A stretch of DNA of 44,681 nt from Bradyrhizobium oropedii (GCF_020889685.1 NZ_JACMYO010000058.1:1-44681), one strand, 5' to 3'. Positions 8,708-16,840 are shown, counted from the stretch's first letter. Numbers and translations are program-made. The notes: a model not told the origin generated them from the sequence alone.

Positions 8708-8725
8708 GTGACAGGTCTGTGTCAG
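8708..8725 (-). promoter_or_regulatory. PhoB box upstream of the acid-phosphatase gene
   Basis: On the minus strand the site reads CTGACAC-AGAC-CTGTCAC. These are two 7-bp half-sites in direct repeat at 11-bp spacing, against the PhoB consensus CTGTCAT-N4-CTGTCAT (5/7 and 6/7 matches). It lies 61 bp upstream of the GTG start of the phosphoesterase gene. It overlaps a palindrome GTCACC-GCG-GGTGAC (8698-8712). It predicts PhoB-dependent transcription of the phosphoesterase and MauG genes. Confidence 0.6.
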
Positions 8726-9008
8726 TCTTGTGCAATCACCAATCAACGCGGCGACGAATGGCGTGCGCGTTTGTGCATCGGTTGCAACAGAGATCGAGCC
8801 GATCAACTCGCGTGCACACGCGGCTGTTCGATCGCTTCATGTGCGAGGCGCGGAGTCCGTTTCGGCCGGTGAGACGCGAAGATCAACGGAATCGCTTGCG
8901 TGACGACGATTGCCGGCAGCCGTGCGACCAACTGGCTCGCCAATCGAAGCCGCCGCTGCCTGCCGTCAAAATGATTCCGTGCTCGACGCGGTGCGGCGGT
9001 CTGTGAAG
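8726..9008. other. Non-coding stretch between acid-phosphatase promoter and hydrolase
   Basis: Together with 8647-8725 this gives a 362-bp gap without a supported gene. Open frames here on both strands have no ribosome sites and no recognisable similarity. Apart from the Pho box and overlapping palindrome at its left side I see nothing specific. Confidence 0.5.
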
Positions 9009-9892
9009 CTAGCCCTTCATTCCCGTGATCGAGGCGCTGACCGCCCGTGGATCGCGCTGCGGCCAGCGGCCGCTCTCCACCTGCGCAAGAAAATCTCCGA
9101 CGATCCGGTTGTATTCGTCGGGCTCCTCGATGTTGATGGCATGGCCGCAGTTCGGCAGCACCGCAAGCGCGGCCGACGGGATGCTCTGCTTCATCAGGAT
9201 GCCCGGCAACAGACACGGCCAGTCCTCGTCACCGGTGATGATCAGCGTCGGCACATTGATGCGCTTCATCTCTCGACCAGCGTGTAGAGCGAGGGCCGCT
9301 CCTTCTGCACGCCCTGCTGGGTGTTGGCCGATCCGACCGCCGAATGCTCGGCCAGCATGCGCTTGAACTCGGCGTGACCGCGCGGATCCTTGTTCTCGTA
9401 CTGCACGCGCGTCGGCCCGTATGCGTACCGCTCGGCGAAGGTCGGCATGCCTTCTTTAAGGATCATGCCCGCGATCACGTCGGCCTCGGCGCGAAACGTC
9501 TCGCGCTTGTCGAGCTCAGCGCCATAGCCGCAGCCGCCGATGCACAGCGACAGCGCCCGCGTCGGGTGGCGCAATCCGAAATGCAACGTCGCAAAGCCGC
9601 CCATCGACAGGCCGACGATATGCGCCTTCGGCGCACCGATGTGATCGAGCACCGCCAGGATGTCGTCAGCGGCACGCGCCTGCGAATAGGACGAGACCTG
9701 CTCCGGCACATCGGACGGCGGAAAGCCGCGCGCATTGTAGGCAATGGTCCGGAAGCGCTTGCCGAAGTGCCGCATCTGCGCCTCGTAGCTGCGCAAATCG
9801 CCGGCGAACTCATGGACCAGGATCACCGGATGGCCCGATCCGGTCTCCTCGAAATAGAGCCGCACACCATCATCTGTTGTCGCGTAGGGCAT
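9009..9892 (-). pseudogene. Alpha/beta hydrolase, split by a one-base deletion
   Basis: Two overlapping frames together spell one alpha/beta hydrolase. 9266-9892 encodes 208 aa (MPYATTDDGVRLYFEETGSG) with the nucleophile elbow GLSMGG (Ser96). 9009-9269 encodes the remainder, with the acid (ITGDEDWP) and histidine (NCGHAINIEEPDEYN) of the triad. The joint reads ...LVER-stop / MKRINVP...; an intact homologue would read LVEEMKRINVP. On the minus strand GAGAGATG stands where GAGGAGATG is expected, so one G is missing near 9272. Joined, the product would be 294 aa, the normal family size. The two frames overlap as ATGA, so coupled two-piece expression is formally possible but would split the triad. 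It is the last gene of the hydantoin-type operon, 44 bp after the hydantoinase stop. RBS GGAGACC at 9892. Confidence 0.8.
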
Positions 9893-9936
9893 GGTGGTCT
9901 CCAGCCTTCTTGCTTTGCGGTTACTTCCTTGGCGTG

Positions 9937-11349
9937 TTACGGGACCGTCGCCCCTACCGGAGGTTTGGCGCGCGGCAGATATGTGCCGTGCTCCTTGCTG
10001 CCGACAAGGGCGCCGTCGTCGACGACCACCTTGCCGCGCACCATGGTCAGCACCGGCCAGCCCGTGACCTCGAGCCCTTCATAGGGCGTGTAGTCCGAGC
10101 CGTCATGGATCAGTTCGTGGCGGATCGTCACCTTGCGCTTCGGATCCCACAGCGCGATGTCGGCATCGGAGCCGACCGCGATCGTGCCCTTGCGTGGATA
10201 GAGACCGTAGATCTTGGCGTGGTTGGTAGCGCTGAACGCGACGAAGCTGTTGAGGTCGATACGCCCCTTCACCACGCCTTCGGAGAACAGGATCGGCAGC
10301 CGCGTCGCCACGCCGGGGATTCCGTTCGGCACCCAGCGGAAGCTGGTGCGGCCCTTCGGCGCGAGCTTTCCCTTCGGATCGTCGTAGCGAAACGGGCAGT
10401 GGTCCGACGAGAACACCGAGAACACTTTCTGCTGCAAGCCTTCCCAGCACGCCTGCTGGCTGGCGACGTCGCGCGGCGGCGGCGAGCAGACGTATTTCGC
10501 GCCTTCCATGTTGAGCTGATCGAGATCCTTCTCGGTCAGCATCAGATATTGCGGACAGGTTTCGCCCATCACCCGCAAGCCCCGCTGCTGGGCGCGCCGG
10601 ATTTCGTCCATCGCCTCGCGGTTCGAGACATGCACGATCATGATCGGCACGTCGACAAGCTCCGACAGCGAGATGGCGCGATGGGTGGCCTCGCGCTCGA
10701 CCGGGATCGGTCGCGAGGTGGCATGGAAGCGCGGCGCGGTGTTGCCGGCGCGTTCCAGCCGGTCGGTGAGGAAGCGGATCGCATCGAAGTTCTCCGCATG
10801 CACCATCAGCATGGCGCCGGTCTCGCGCGCGACCGACATGGTCTCGAGCAGTTCGCGATCCGACAGCGCCAGCCCCTCATAGGTCATGAAGACCTTCAGC
10901 GAGGTGTAACCGTCTTCGACCAGCGCCGGCAGCTCCTGGCCCAAGACATGCTCGGTCGGATCGGTGACGATCAGATGGAAGGCGACGTCGACATGGCATT
11001 CGCCTTCGGCCAGCGAATGATAGTGCTTCAGCGCCTCGCGCAGCGTCTGACCCTTCTCCTGCAGGCAGAACGGCAGCACGGTGGTGTTGCCGCCGAACGC
11101 CGCCGAGCGGGTGCCGCTGGCAAAGCCATCGGCCATCACGATGCCGTCGCCCGACGGCTGGGCAAAATGGACGTGGCTGTCGATGCCGCCGGGCAGCACC
11201 AGCCGGTCGGTGGCGTCGATGATGATAGCCGCATCGCCGAGATCGTGACCGAGCGCGGTGATCTTGCCGTCACGGATTCCGACGTCGCAGGCAAAGGTGT
11301 CGGCAGCGGTGACCACGGTGCCGCCGCGGATGATGGTGTCGAAGGACAT
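9937..11349 (-). CDS. Dihydropyrimidinase / hydantoinase family amidohydrolase
   Basis: The 470-aa protein starts at ATG 11349, whose A overlaps the TGA of the racemase-like gene (TGATG, translational coupling). It is a complete cyclic amidohydrolase. Metal ligands are His59 and His61 (GIDSHVHF), carboxylated Lys152 (TSLKVFMTY), His184 (VHAEN), His240 (IVHVSN) and Asp316 (SSDHCPF). 'GETCPQYL' and 'PPPRD' are family landmarks. It should open a hydantoin, dihydropyrimidine or similar cyclic imide/amide ring by hydrolysis in the cytoplasm. The natural substrate cannot be read from the sequence. No carbamoylase gene follows; instead a (broken) alpha/beta hydrolase does. Confidence 0.93.
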   Translation of the reverse strand: MSFDTIIRGGTVVTAADTFACDVGIRDGKITALGHDLGDAAIIIDATDRLVLPGGIDSHVHFAQPSGDGIVMADGFASGTRSAAFGGNTTVLPFCLQEKGQTLREALKHYHSLAEGECHVDVAFHLIVTDPTEHVLGQELPALVEDGYTSLKVFMTYEGLALSDRELLETMSVARETGAMLMVHAENFDAIRFLTDRLERAGNTAPRFHATSRPIPVEREATHRAISLSELVDVPIMIVHVSNREAMDEIRRAQQRGLRVMGETCPQYLMLTEKDLDQLNMEGAKYVCSPPPRDVASQQACWEGLQQKVFSVFSSDHCPFRYDDPKGKLAPKGRTSFRWVPNGIPGVATRLPILFSEGVVKGRIDLNSFVAFSATNHAKIYGLYPRKGTIAVGSDADIALWDPKRKVTIRHELIHDGSDYTPYEGLEVTGWPVLTMVRGKVVVDDGALVGSKEHGTYLPRAKPPVGATVP

Positions 11350-12113
11350 CAGGCGGTCTCCCCTTTCGATGAACGATGTTCGATGATTGCGGCAAGCGGC
11401 TCGGCGAGCCCGATCGTCGGCTTCGGATCGGGACGGCGGAAGGTACCGGCCACCGCCTTGCGCGGCTTCAGCACGGCAAGCGTCTCCGCCTGGCGCACGG
11501 CAGCCGCGACCGGATCGACCACGGGCACCGGAATCCGGTCGCGGACCTTTGCCGCGAGCCCGGCGAGCGGCGCGCCTGACAGAATGACGACGTCGGCGCC
11601 GTCCTGCGCGACCGCCTGGTTGGCGAGCGCGACCAGCAGTTCCTCCTTCTCGGCCTGTACGTCGGAGATCGACTGGAAGCTGCCATCGAGCGTGCGGATG
11701 CCGGCGCAGCGCGTGCTCAGCCCATGCATCGCGACGCATTCCTCGTACCAGGGCGCCAGCGCGCCGGCGAAGGTCACGATCGAGAACCGCCGGCCGAGCA
11801 TGCAGGCGGTGAGCATCGCGGCTTCGGCCAATCCCACGACGGGATATGCGAATAGCTCGCGCGCGCCGAACAGGCCGGGATCGCCGAACGCGGCGATGAT
11901 GGCGGCATCGATGCCGGGGCCGGCCTCGGCCAGCATCTCGAGCGCGATCGCGCCGCCGATCTGCGCCTCGGCGCGGGTCGCGATATAGGGCACGCCGCGC
12001 GCCGCCGTGACTGGCACGAGCTCGGTGTCGGCCGACGCCACCTTGCTGCCGGCGGCATGGAGCAGATCGGTCACACCAGCCGTCGTGTTGGGATTGAGCA
12101 GCAGGATCTTCAT
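11349..12113 (-). CDS. Hydantoin-racemase-like Asp/Glu racemase superfamily protein lacking both catalytic Cys
   Basis: The 254-aa protein begins MKILLLNPNTTAGVTDLLHA and aligns by eye with hydantoin racemases (PF01177): NPNTT, 'IIAAFGDPGLFGARE' and 'VVILSGAPLAGLA'. In characterised hydantoin racemases these two loops carry the catalytic cysteines (ACFGDPG and GCAGM). Here the first is Ala75 and the second position is Gly180. The remaining cysteines (104, 126, 136) lie elsewhere. Two-base racemisation by the classical mechanism is therefore not expected. The fold is otherwise complete and the gene is tightly coupled (4-bp overlap with gntR, 1-bp overlap with the hydantoinase), so it is probably functional in another way. 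Possibilities are a ligand-binding or isomerising role. Confidence 0.85.
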   Translation of the reverse strand: MKILLLNPNTTAGVTDLLHAAGSKVASADTELVPVTAARGVPYIATRAEAQIGGAIALEMLAEAGPGIDAAIIAAFGDPGLFGARELFAYPVVGLAEAAMLTACMLGRRFSIVTFAGALAPWYEECVAMHGLSTRCAGIRTLDGSFQSISDVQAEKEELLVALANQAVAQDGADVVILSGAPLAGLAAKVRDRIPVPVVDPVAAAVRQAETLAVLKPRKAVAGTFRRPDPKPTIGLAEPLAAIIEHRSSKGETA

Positions 12114-12925
12114 GACGCAACGTTCCTCGCCTTGCGGCCGCGCGGCTTCGCAGCTGCGCCCGGCCCTCCAGCCTCATCTCCCTTGCCATCCAGCGTCTCG
12201 GCCACGATCTCGCCGGTGCGGCGCACATGGTGGGCCAGCACCTGCCCCGCCCGCGCCGCATCGCGCGCCCGCAGCGCGACGAGAATCTCCTGGTGTTCAC
12301 GCACCGATTCATCCCAGCGCCCGAGCACCGACAGCGCAAAGAAGCGCGCGCGCTCGGCCCGCGCCAGCAGCGCCTCGTGCGTCGCCTTCAGCACCGCGTT
12401 GCGCGCAAAGCCGACGATTGCCGAATGGATCAGCTGGTTGGTCTGGAAATAATCGCGCAGCTCGCCGCGGCCGTGATGCCATTCGATCTTGTCCTGCAGC
12501 GCCTCGAGCCGTTCGAAATCGGCGTCCTCCATACGCAAGGCGGCGAGCTCGGCGGCGCAGCGCTCGATGCCGCTGACGGCCTCGAACAACTCGTTCAGCT
12601 CGGCGCGGCGGAACGGCGCGACCACGGCGCTGTGGTTGAGCCTGAGCTCGACCAGGCCTTCGCTCGCCAATTGCTTCAGCGCCTCGCGCAGCGGGGTTCG
12701 CGAAACGCCGAGCGCGTCGGACAGGTCCGCCTCCCCGAGCGATTGTCCGGGCGCCAACTCGCCACGCACGATCATGGTGCGCAGCCGCGCCGCCGCCTGC
12801 TCGTGCAGTCCGACCCGCGGCACGCGCAGCCGGCGCCGTTGCAGCGCCGTGATCGCGCGCTTGGGTTCCTTGCTACGCCTGGTCGCTTTGGCTTTGGTCT
12901 TGGCTTGGGTCTTGGCTTCAGTCAC
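12110..12925 (-). CDS. GntR family (FadR/FCD) transcriptional regulator
   Basis: The 271-aa protein has a Lys/Arg-rich N-terminal tail (residues 1-35). A winged helix follows ('LHEQAAARLRTMIVRGELAPGQSLGEADLSDALGVSRTPLREALKQLASEGLVEL', about 40-95). The C-terminal FCD ligand domain is all-helical, with the metal-binding type histidines 'NQLIHSAIVG' and 'VREHQEILVAL' and 'HVRRTGEIVAE'. It sits inside the operon, overlapping the AMDase-like gene upstream and the racemase-like gene downstream by 4 bp each. It is thus expected to regulate its own operon in response to a pathway metabolite. The candidate operator is at 15177-15193. Confidence 0.93.
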   Translation of the reverse strand: MTEAKTQAKTKAKATRRSKEPKRAITALQRRRLRVPRVGLHEQAAARLRTMIVRGELAPGQSLGEADLSDALGVSRTPLREALKQLASEGLVELRLNHSAVVAPFRRAELNELFEAVSGIERCAAELAALRMEDADFERLEALQDKIEWHHGRGELRDYFQTNQLIHSAIVGFARNAVLKATHEALLARAERARFFALSVLGRWDESVREHQEILVALRARDAARAGQVLAHHVRRTGEIVAETLDGKGDEAGGPGAAAKPRGRKARNVAS

Positions 12926-13698
12926 CGCTCGCCTTCATCGTTGTATTCGGAGATCGCGGTCGCTGCGCGCAGATCGGGGTTCGTGAACAGGCTGCCCCAG
13001 CCATGGACACGCGACGGATCGCAGTCCACAGCCGTGAGACACGCCCACAGCGTTACCGCGATCGAATCCAGCACCGGCACGCCAAATCCACGCTCCAGCC
13101 GCTCGGCGGCGCCCGCGCCGCGCATGTTGGTGCAGAGCACGACGGCGGCATCGCAGCCCTCGCGGACCACCTCCTCGACCAGCCGTGCGACCTCAGCCTC
13201 GCTGACCTCGGCAAAGGAGAAATTGTCCTGCAACGACAAATGCCGCTCGGCGAAGCAATGCAGCCCCTCCGAACTCCAGTTGGCGATGATCTTGTCCTGG
13301 ACATCCTTGCGATAGGGCGTCACCAGGCCGATGCGTTTGGCACCGATCCGCCGCAGCAGGTCGCGATAGGCCAGCACCGTGGTGCAGGCCTTGATCCCGG
13401 TCGCGGCCGTAATCTGCTCGCACAGGCTCTCGTCGCGATCGAAGCCGAGCCAGCTGGCTGAAGTGCCGTTCCAGGCGATGACATCGACCTTGGCATGCGC
13501 CAGCAATTCTGCCGCACGCAGGATCTCGCTGGCGTCGAACTGGCGCAGCGCCGCCTCCGACAGCGCGATCTCCGTCACCTTGAAGCGCGAGTAATGCGCC
13601 GAGACGTCGCCGATCCCTGCCAGCATTGCGCAGGTGATCGGCTCGAGTGCGGTATTCGACGACGGCGTCAGCATGCCGAGCCGGACGAAACGTGTCAT
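12922..13698 (-). CDS. Arylmalonate decarboxylase / maleate isomerase-like protein
   Basis: The 258-aa member of the Asp/Glu racemase superfamily begins MTRFVRLGMLTPSSNTALEP. The two catalytic loops are 'VIAWNGTSASWLG' and 'VVLCTNMRGAG'. The first has Gly78 where maleate isomerases and racemases have Cys; the second keeps Cys189. In Bordetella arylmalonate decarboxylase the equivalent pair is Gly74/Cys188, so a single-cysteine decarboxylase-like chemistry is suggested. Substrate is unknown. The gene lies 51 bp downstream of the MFS transporter and overlaps gntR by 4 bp (ATGA). Confidence 0.85.
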   Translation of the reverse strand: MTRFVRLGMLTPSSNTALEPITCAMLAGIGDVSAHYSRFKVTEIALSEAALRQFDASEILRAAELLAHAKVDVIAWNGTSASWLGFDRDESLCEQITAATGIKACTTVLAYRDLLRRIGAKRIGLVTPYRKDVQDKIIANWSSEGLHCFAERHLSLQDNFSFAEVSEAEVARLVEEVVREGCDAAVVLCTNMRGAGAAERLERGFGVPVLDSIAVTLWACLTAVDCDPSRVHGWGSLFTNPDLRAATAISEYNDEGER

Positions 13699-13749
13699 TC
13701 GCTGGCCTCATCAACCGGCCGAACCCATTTCGGATTCGGCCGCCTCCGT

Positions 13750-15054
13750 TTAGACCGGGAGCTTGCGGCTGTAATCGATCAGGGTCGAGCAGATCAACAG
13801 CGCAATGCCCGCGGCGGCGAAATACATCAGTGCCAGGAAGTACGAGCCGTTGGCCTGCACGATGAAGCCGACGATCAAGGGCGTCGTGACGCCGGCGATG
13901 TTGCCGCCGAGATTCATGCAACCGCCGAGGAAACCGGACTTGCCGCGGCCGGCCAGCGCCGACGGGATCGCCCAGTACATGCCGCACCAGCGCAGGAAGA
14001 ACAGCGTCGTCGACAGCAGCACCACGACCGCGACCGCATTGGTGACGTAGGCGACGAGGAAGATCGAGACGGTCGCCATGATCGCAGCGATACCGAACAG
14101 CGTGCGGAACACGGTGTTGGGCGTCCCGCCCCGCGCCCGCCAGCCGTCGCCGATCCAGCCCCCGACCAGTTCGCCGACGAAGCCTGAGAAGAAAATGATG
14201 AAGGATGCGCCGCCGAGCGCCTTGATGTCGAAGCCGTGCACCTTGAACAGATAGGTCGGCATCCAGGTCAGCAGCCCGTAGAACGTGGTGTTGAAGAACA
14301 TCCAGCCGAGGCACATGCACCAGACCGAGCGGAAGCGGAAATACGCCACCCAGCTAGCGCCGGAGGACGGCGGCGTCGCCGCGTCCTCGATCGCATGCGC
14401 CTCCTCGAGATAGCGCGCCTCGGCTTCGTTGACCGACGGATGCTCGCGCGGCACGTTGCGGATGTAGTACCAGGCCCACAACCCGCACAGCATGGTTCCA
14501 ACGCCGGCGATGACAAAGGCCACGCGCCAGGAGCTGAACGCCGCCATCAGCCACGCAATCACGATCGAGCCGAGCGCGGCGCCAAGCGGCGCACCGCCGT
14601 CCAGCAAGGTCGCGCCGCGGCCGCGCTCGGTCTGCGTCATCCAGATCGCGTTGAGCTTGCCGCCGGCCGGATAGATCGGCGCTTCGGACGCCCCGAGCCC
14701 GAGCCGGGTCAACAGCAGCAACATCCAGCTCGTCGACAATGCCGCCAGCGCCTGGAAGAAGCCCCAGAACAGCGTCGCTGTTGCGATCACGATGCGCGGC
14801 TTGAAGCGGTCGGCGAGCATGCCGCCCGGCACCTGCATCAGCGCGTAGGTCCAGAAGAACGAGCTCAGGATCAGGCCCTGCATCGCCGGATCGATATCGA
14901 ACTCCTTGGCGATGACAGGCATTGCGACCGAGAGCGAGGCGCGATCGATATAGTTGATCGAGATCAGGAACAGCATCAGCAGGAAGATCTTCCAGCGCAC
15001 GCCGCTCGGCTTCGCCGTATCTGCCATTGCGATGGTGGACACCTGATCGCTCAT
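13750..15054 (-). CDS. MFS transporter, anion:cation symporter (ACS) type
   Basis: The start at 15054 (MSDQVSTIAMADTAKPSGVR) is chosen for its GAGGAGCGAG site; the frame is open further upstream without a better start. The 434-aa product has 12 predicted helices. The ACS hallmarks are visible: 'INYIDRASLSVAMPVIAKEF' in helix 1, 'FFWTYALMQVPGGMLADRF' after helix 2 and 'SEAPIYPAGGKLNAIW' in helix 4. ACS members take up organic anions (tartrate, glucarate, phthalate, hydroxybenzoate) by proton symport. Being first in the operon, it probably imports the substrate of the hydantoinase and decarboxylase-like enzymes. Confidence 0.9.
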   Translation of the reverse strand: MSDQVSTIAMADTAKPSGVRWKIFLLMLFLISINYIDRASLSVAMPVIAKEFDIDPAMQGLILSSFFWTYALMQVPGGMLADRFKPRIVIATATLFWGFFQALAALSTSWMLLLLTRLGLGASEAPIYPAGGKLNAIWMTQTERGRGATLLDGGAPLGAALGSIVIAWLMAAFSSWRVAFVIAGVGTMLCGLWAWYYIRNVPREHPSVNEAEARYLEEAHAIEDAATPPSSGASWVAYFRFRSVWCMCLGWMFFNTTFYGLLTWMPTYLFKVHGFDIKALGGASFIIFFSGFVGELVGGWIGDGWRARGGTPNTVFRTLFGIAAIMATVSIFLVAYVTNAVAVVVLLSTTLFFLRWCGMYWAIPSALAGRGKSGFLGGCMNLGGNIAGVTTPLIVGFIVQANGSYFLALMYFAAAGIALLICSTLIDYSRKLPV

Positions 15055-15176
15055 TGCTCGCTCCTCTGCCGGCAGATTGTTTTTTGCCCCTGGCGCGACC
15101 CTCGTCTTCGAAGGTCGCTGGCCTCTCCTGCCCCGCGAGAAGTCTGCTTCAACCCGGCCGACGCGACAAGCACATT

Positions 15177-15193
15177 TTGCATGTTGCATGCAA
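15177..15193. promoter_or_regulatory. Candidate GntR operator of the hydantoin-type operon
   Basis: TTGCATG is repeated directly: 15177-15183 and the first half of a perfect 10-bp palindrome TTGCATGCAA (15184-15193). Palindromes of this type (T-T-G-N4-C-A-A) are common operators for FadR-subfamily GntR proteins, and one is encoded in the operon. The site is about 120 bp upstream of the first start codon and just downstream of a possible -10 element. That geometry fits repression. Confidence 0.5.
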
Positions 15194-15201
15194 TTTATTT
15201 C

Positions 15202-15228
15202 ATCATATTGATATCGCTAGATATTCAA
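15202..15228 (-). promoter_or_regulatory. Possible sigma-70-type promoter of the hydantoin-type operon
   Basis: On the minus strand TTGAAT (15223-15228) and TATGAT (15202-15207) are separated by 15 bp, slightly short of the usual 16-18. It is the only AT-rich stretch in the region and lies directly upstream of the GntR-type palindrome. Confidence 0.35.
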
Positions 15229-15374
15229 TCATAGCTGCATTGATTTTGGTCAGCCCGTGATGAGGGATTGGGCGTCAGGTCACCCGCTCGGGGCTGGCAA
15301 TTTCAGGGAATGGGGCCCCGCGATGCCGCTCTATCGATCGCAGCAGCGGTGGTTCGCTTATTCCAAAATGAGTC

Positions 15375-15403
15375 GGTCCGCGCTCCCGTTGGGAGCGCGG
15401 ACC
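15375..15403 (-). terminator. Strong hairpin terminator of the phosphonate cassette
   Basis: Perfect 13-bp arms (GGTCCGCGCTCCC and GGGAGCGCGGACC) are closed by a 3-nt loop. The hairpin lies 31 bp beyond the stop of the OPA-type transporter. On the minus strand it is followed within a few bases by ATTTTGG. It probably ends transcription of the phn cassette before the hydantoin operon promoter. Confidence 0.65.
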
Positions 15404-15434
15404 TGTCGTGAAGCTGCAGATGCGGAATCGCTTG

Positions 15435-16751
15435 TCAGCGGCGGATGAAGGCTGCCACCACCGCGCTGGACGTCGCGCAAATCGCGACGACGAGGAACAC
15501 CAGCGACGTCTGGTTATGTTTGTCCATGACATGGCCGATGATGGGCTCGCCGAGACCTGCGAACAGATAGGCAAAGGAGTTCATCACCCCGGTTGCGGTC
15601 CCTGCCCGCTTGTGGCCGACCAGATCCGGGCACAGCGCCCAGAACGAGGATTGCGGGCCGTACGTGAAGAAGCCGCACAGGAACAGCACCGTCATCCCGA
15701 GATAAATCTCTGAGGTCGGGATCGCGTACATGCACAGCGCGGTGACCGCGGCGAGCACCATGTAGAGCACGATGGCGAGGTAGCGGCGCGAGCCGAACAC
15801 CTTGTCCGAGACCCAGCCATTGCTGAATGCGCCGACCGCCATGCCGACCGGCAGCGCGATGCTGATCCAGCGCGGATCGATCGCCGACGTCGCACCGGCC
15901 TTGGCCCAGTTGCTGCCGAGGAAGTGCACCGGCACCCACACCAGCAGGCCGTAGCGCGCCGCGTTCTGGAAGCCGATCGAGACGCCGGCGACCAGCAGGC
16001 GCCAGTTCGACAGCACCGCCTTGTAGCGCGCGAGCGAGCCCTCGTTGGCGTCGACCGCGGCTTCGGTTGCGGCGACCCCATCGGCCTCGTCATGCGGCGA
16101 GGCAAAGCCCATGTCCTCGGGCTTCTCGCGCGCCATCAGATAGAACGCGATGCCGCCGAGCAGCAGCAGCACCACCGGGATGCGGAAGATCCAGCGCCAG
16201 TCGAGCTGGAAATAGCCGACCACCACCAGCGAGGTGACGAACGACAGCACCGAGGCGAGACCGGCCGCGAATGTGTAGAGCCCGTAGACCGTGCCGCGCT
16301 CGTGCCGGCCCCACCAGTTCGAAAGCAACCGGCTGCCCGGCGCCCATCCCATCGACTGGAAATAGCCGTTGATGCCCCAGAACGCGGTGAGGCTGACGAT
16401 CCCGGTCGAAAGACTGGTGGCCCAGTTCATGATGAAGGAGAGGATCGCGCCCGCGCTCATCACGCGGCGGCCGCCGAACTTGTCGCCGAGATTGCCGTTG
16501 ATGGCCTGCCCGACCGCGTAGCACCACAAGAGCGCCGCGCTGGCCCAGCCCAGCGCCTCCTTGGTGACGCCGAACTCGGCCTGGATGCCGGGAATGGCGA
16601 AGCCGAAGGTTTGCCGCCCGGTGTAGAAGAACAGATAGCAGAACATCGCCGCGAACAGCATCCGCCACTGCGCGCGGCGGAACGATGTCGCAAGCTCCGG
16701 ATTCTGGACTCCGACCGAGCCGACGCTCGACGGACTGAACGTGATCGACAT
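15435..16751 (-). CDS. MFS transporter of the organophosphate:Pi antiporter (OPA) type, probable phosphonate uptake
   Basis: The start at 16751 (MSITFSPSSVGSVGVQNPEL) has a strong GGGGAGG site. The 438-aa, 12-helix protein shows OPA features: 'RRAQWRMLFAAMFCYLFFY' and 'TGRQTFGFAIPGI' at helix 1, 'INGYFQSMGWAPGSRLLSNW' followed by 'GRHERGTVYGLY', and basic residues in helices 1 and 5. OPA carriers (GlpT, UhpT) move phosphorylated organic anions. Its place as last gene after phnY, 89 bp downstream, suggests uptake of a phosphonate in place of a PhnCDE ABC system. This is inference. A strong hairpin follows. Confidence 0.85.
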   Translation of the reverse strand: MSITFSPSSVGSVGVQNPELATSFRRAQWRMLFAAMFCYLFFYTGRQTFGFAIPGIQAEFGVTKEALGWASAALLWCYAVGQAINGNLGDKFGGRRVMSAGAILSFIMNWATSLSTGIVSLTAFWGINGYFQSMGWAPGSRLLSNWWGRHERGTVYGLYTFAAGLASVLSFVTSLVVVGYFQLDWRWIFRIPVVLLLLGGIAFYLMAREKPEDMGFASPHDEADGVAATEAAVDANEGSLARYKAVLSNWRLLVAGVSIGFQNAARYGLLVWVPVHFLGSNWAKAGATSAIDPRWISIALPVGMAVGAFSNGWVSDKVFGSRRYLAIVLYMVLAAVTALCMYAIPTSEIYLGMTVLFLCGFFTYGPQSSFWALCPDLVGHKRAGTATGVMNSFAYLFAGLGEPIIGHVMDKHNQTSLVFLVVAICATSSAVVAAFIRR

Positions 16752-16840
16752 TGAGGCCTCCCCTTTGTTTGGTTGATCGCAGTCGGCCGCCGCGTTGTTC
16801 TTGTTCTCGCGTACGGCCCTCGTTCGGACGACGCGCTTCG

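Noticed and set aside
9266..9269. ATGA overlap in the hydrolase as genuine two-gene coupling
   Set aside because: The two products would split one catalytic triad, and joining them by one base restores the family length, so a frameshift is the simpler reading.
9877..11988. Plus-strand 703-codon open frame antisense to the hydantoinase and racemase genes
   Set aside because: Composition-driven shadow of coupled genes on the other strand; no similarity or ribosome site.
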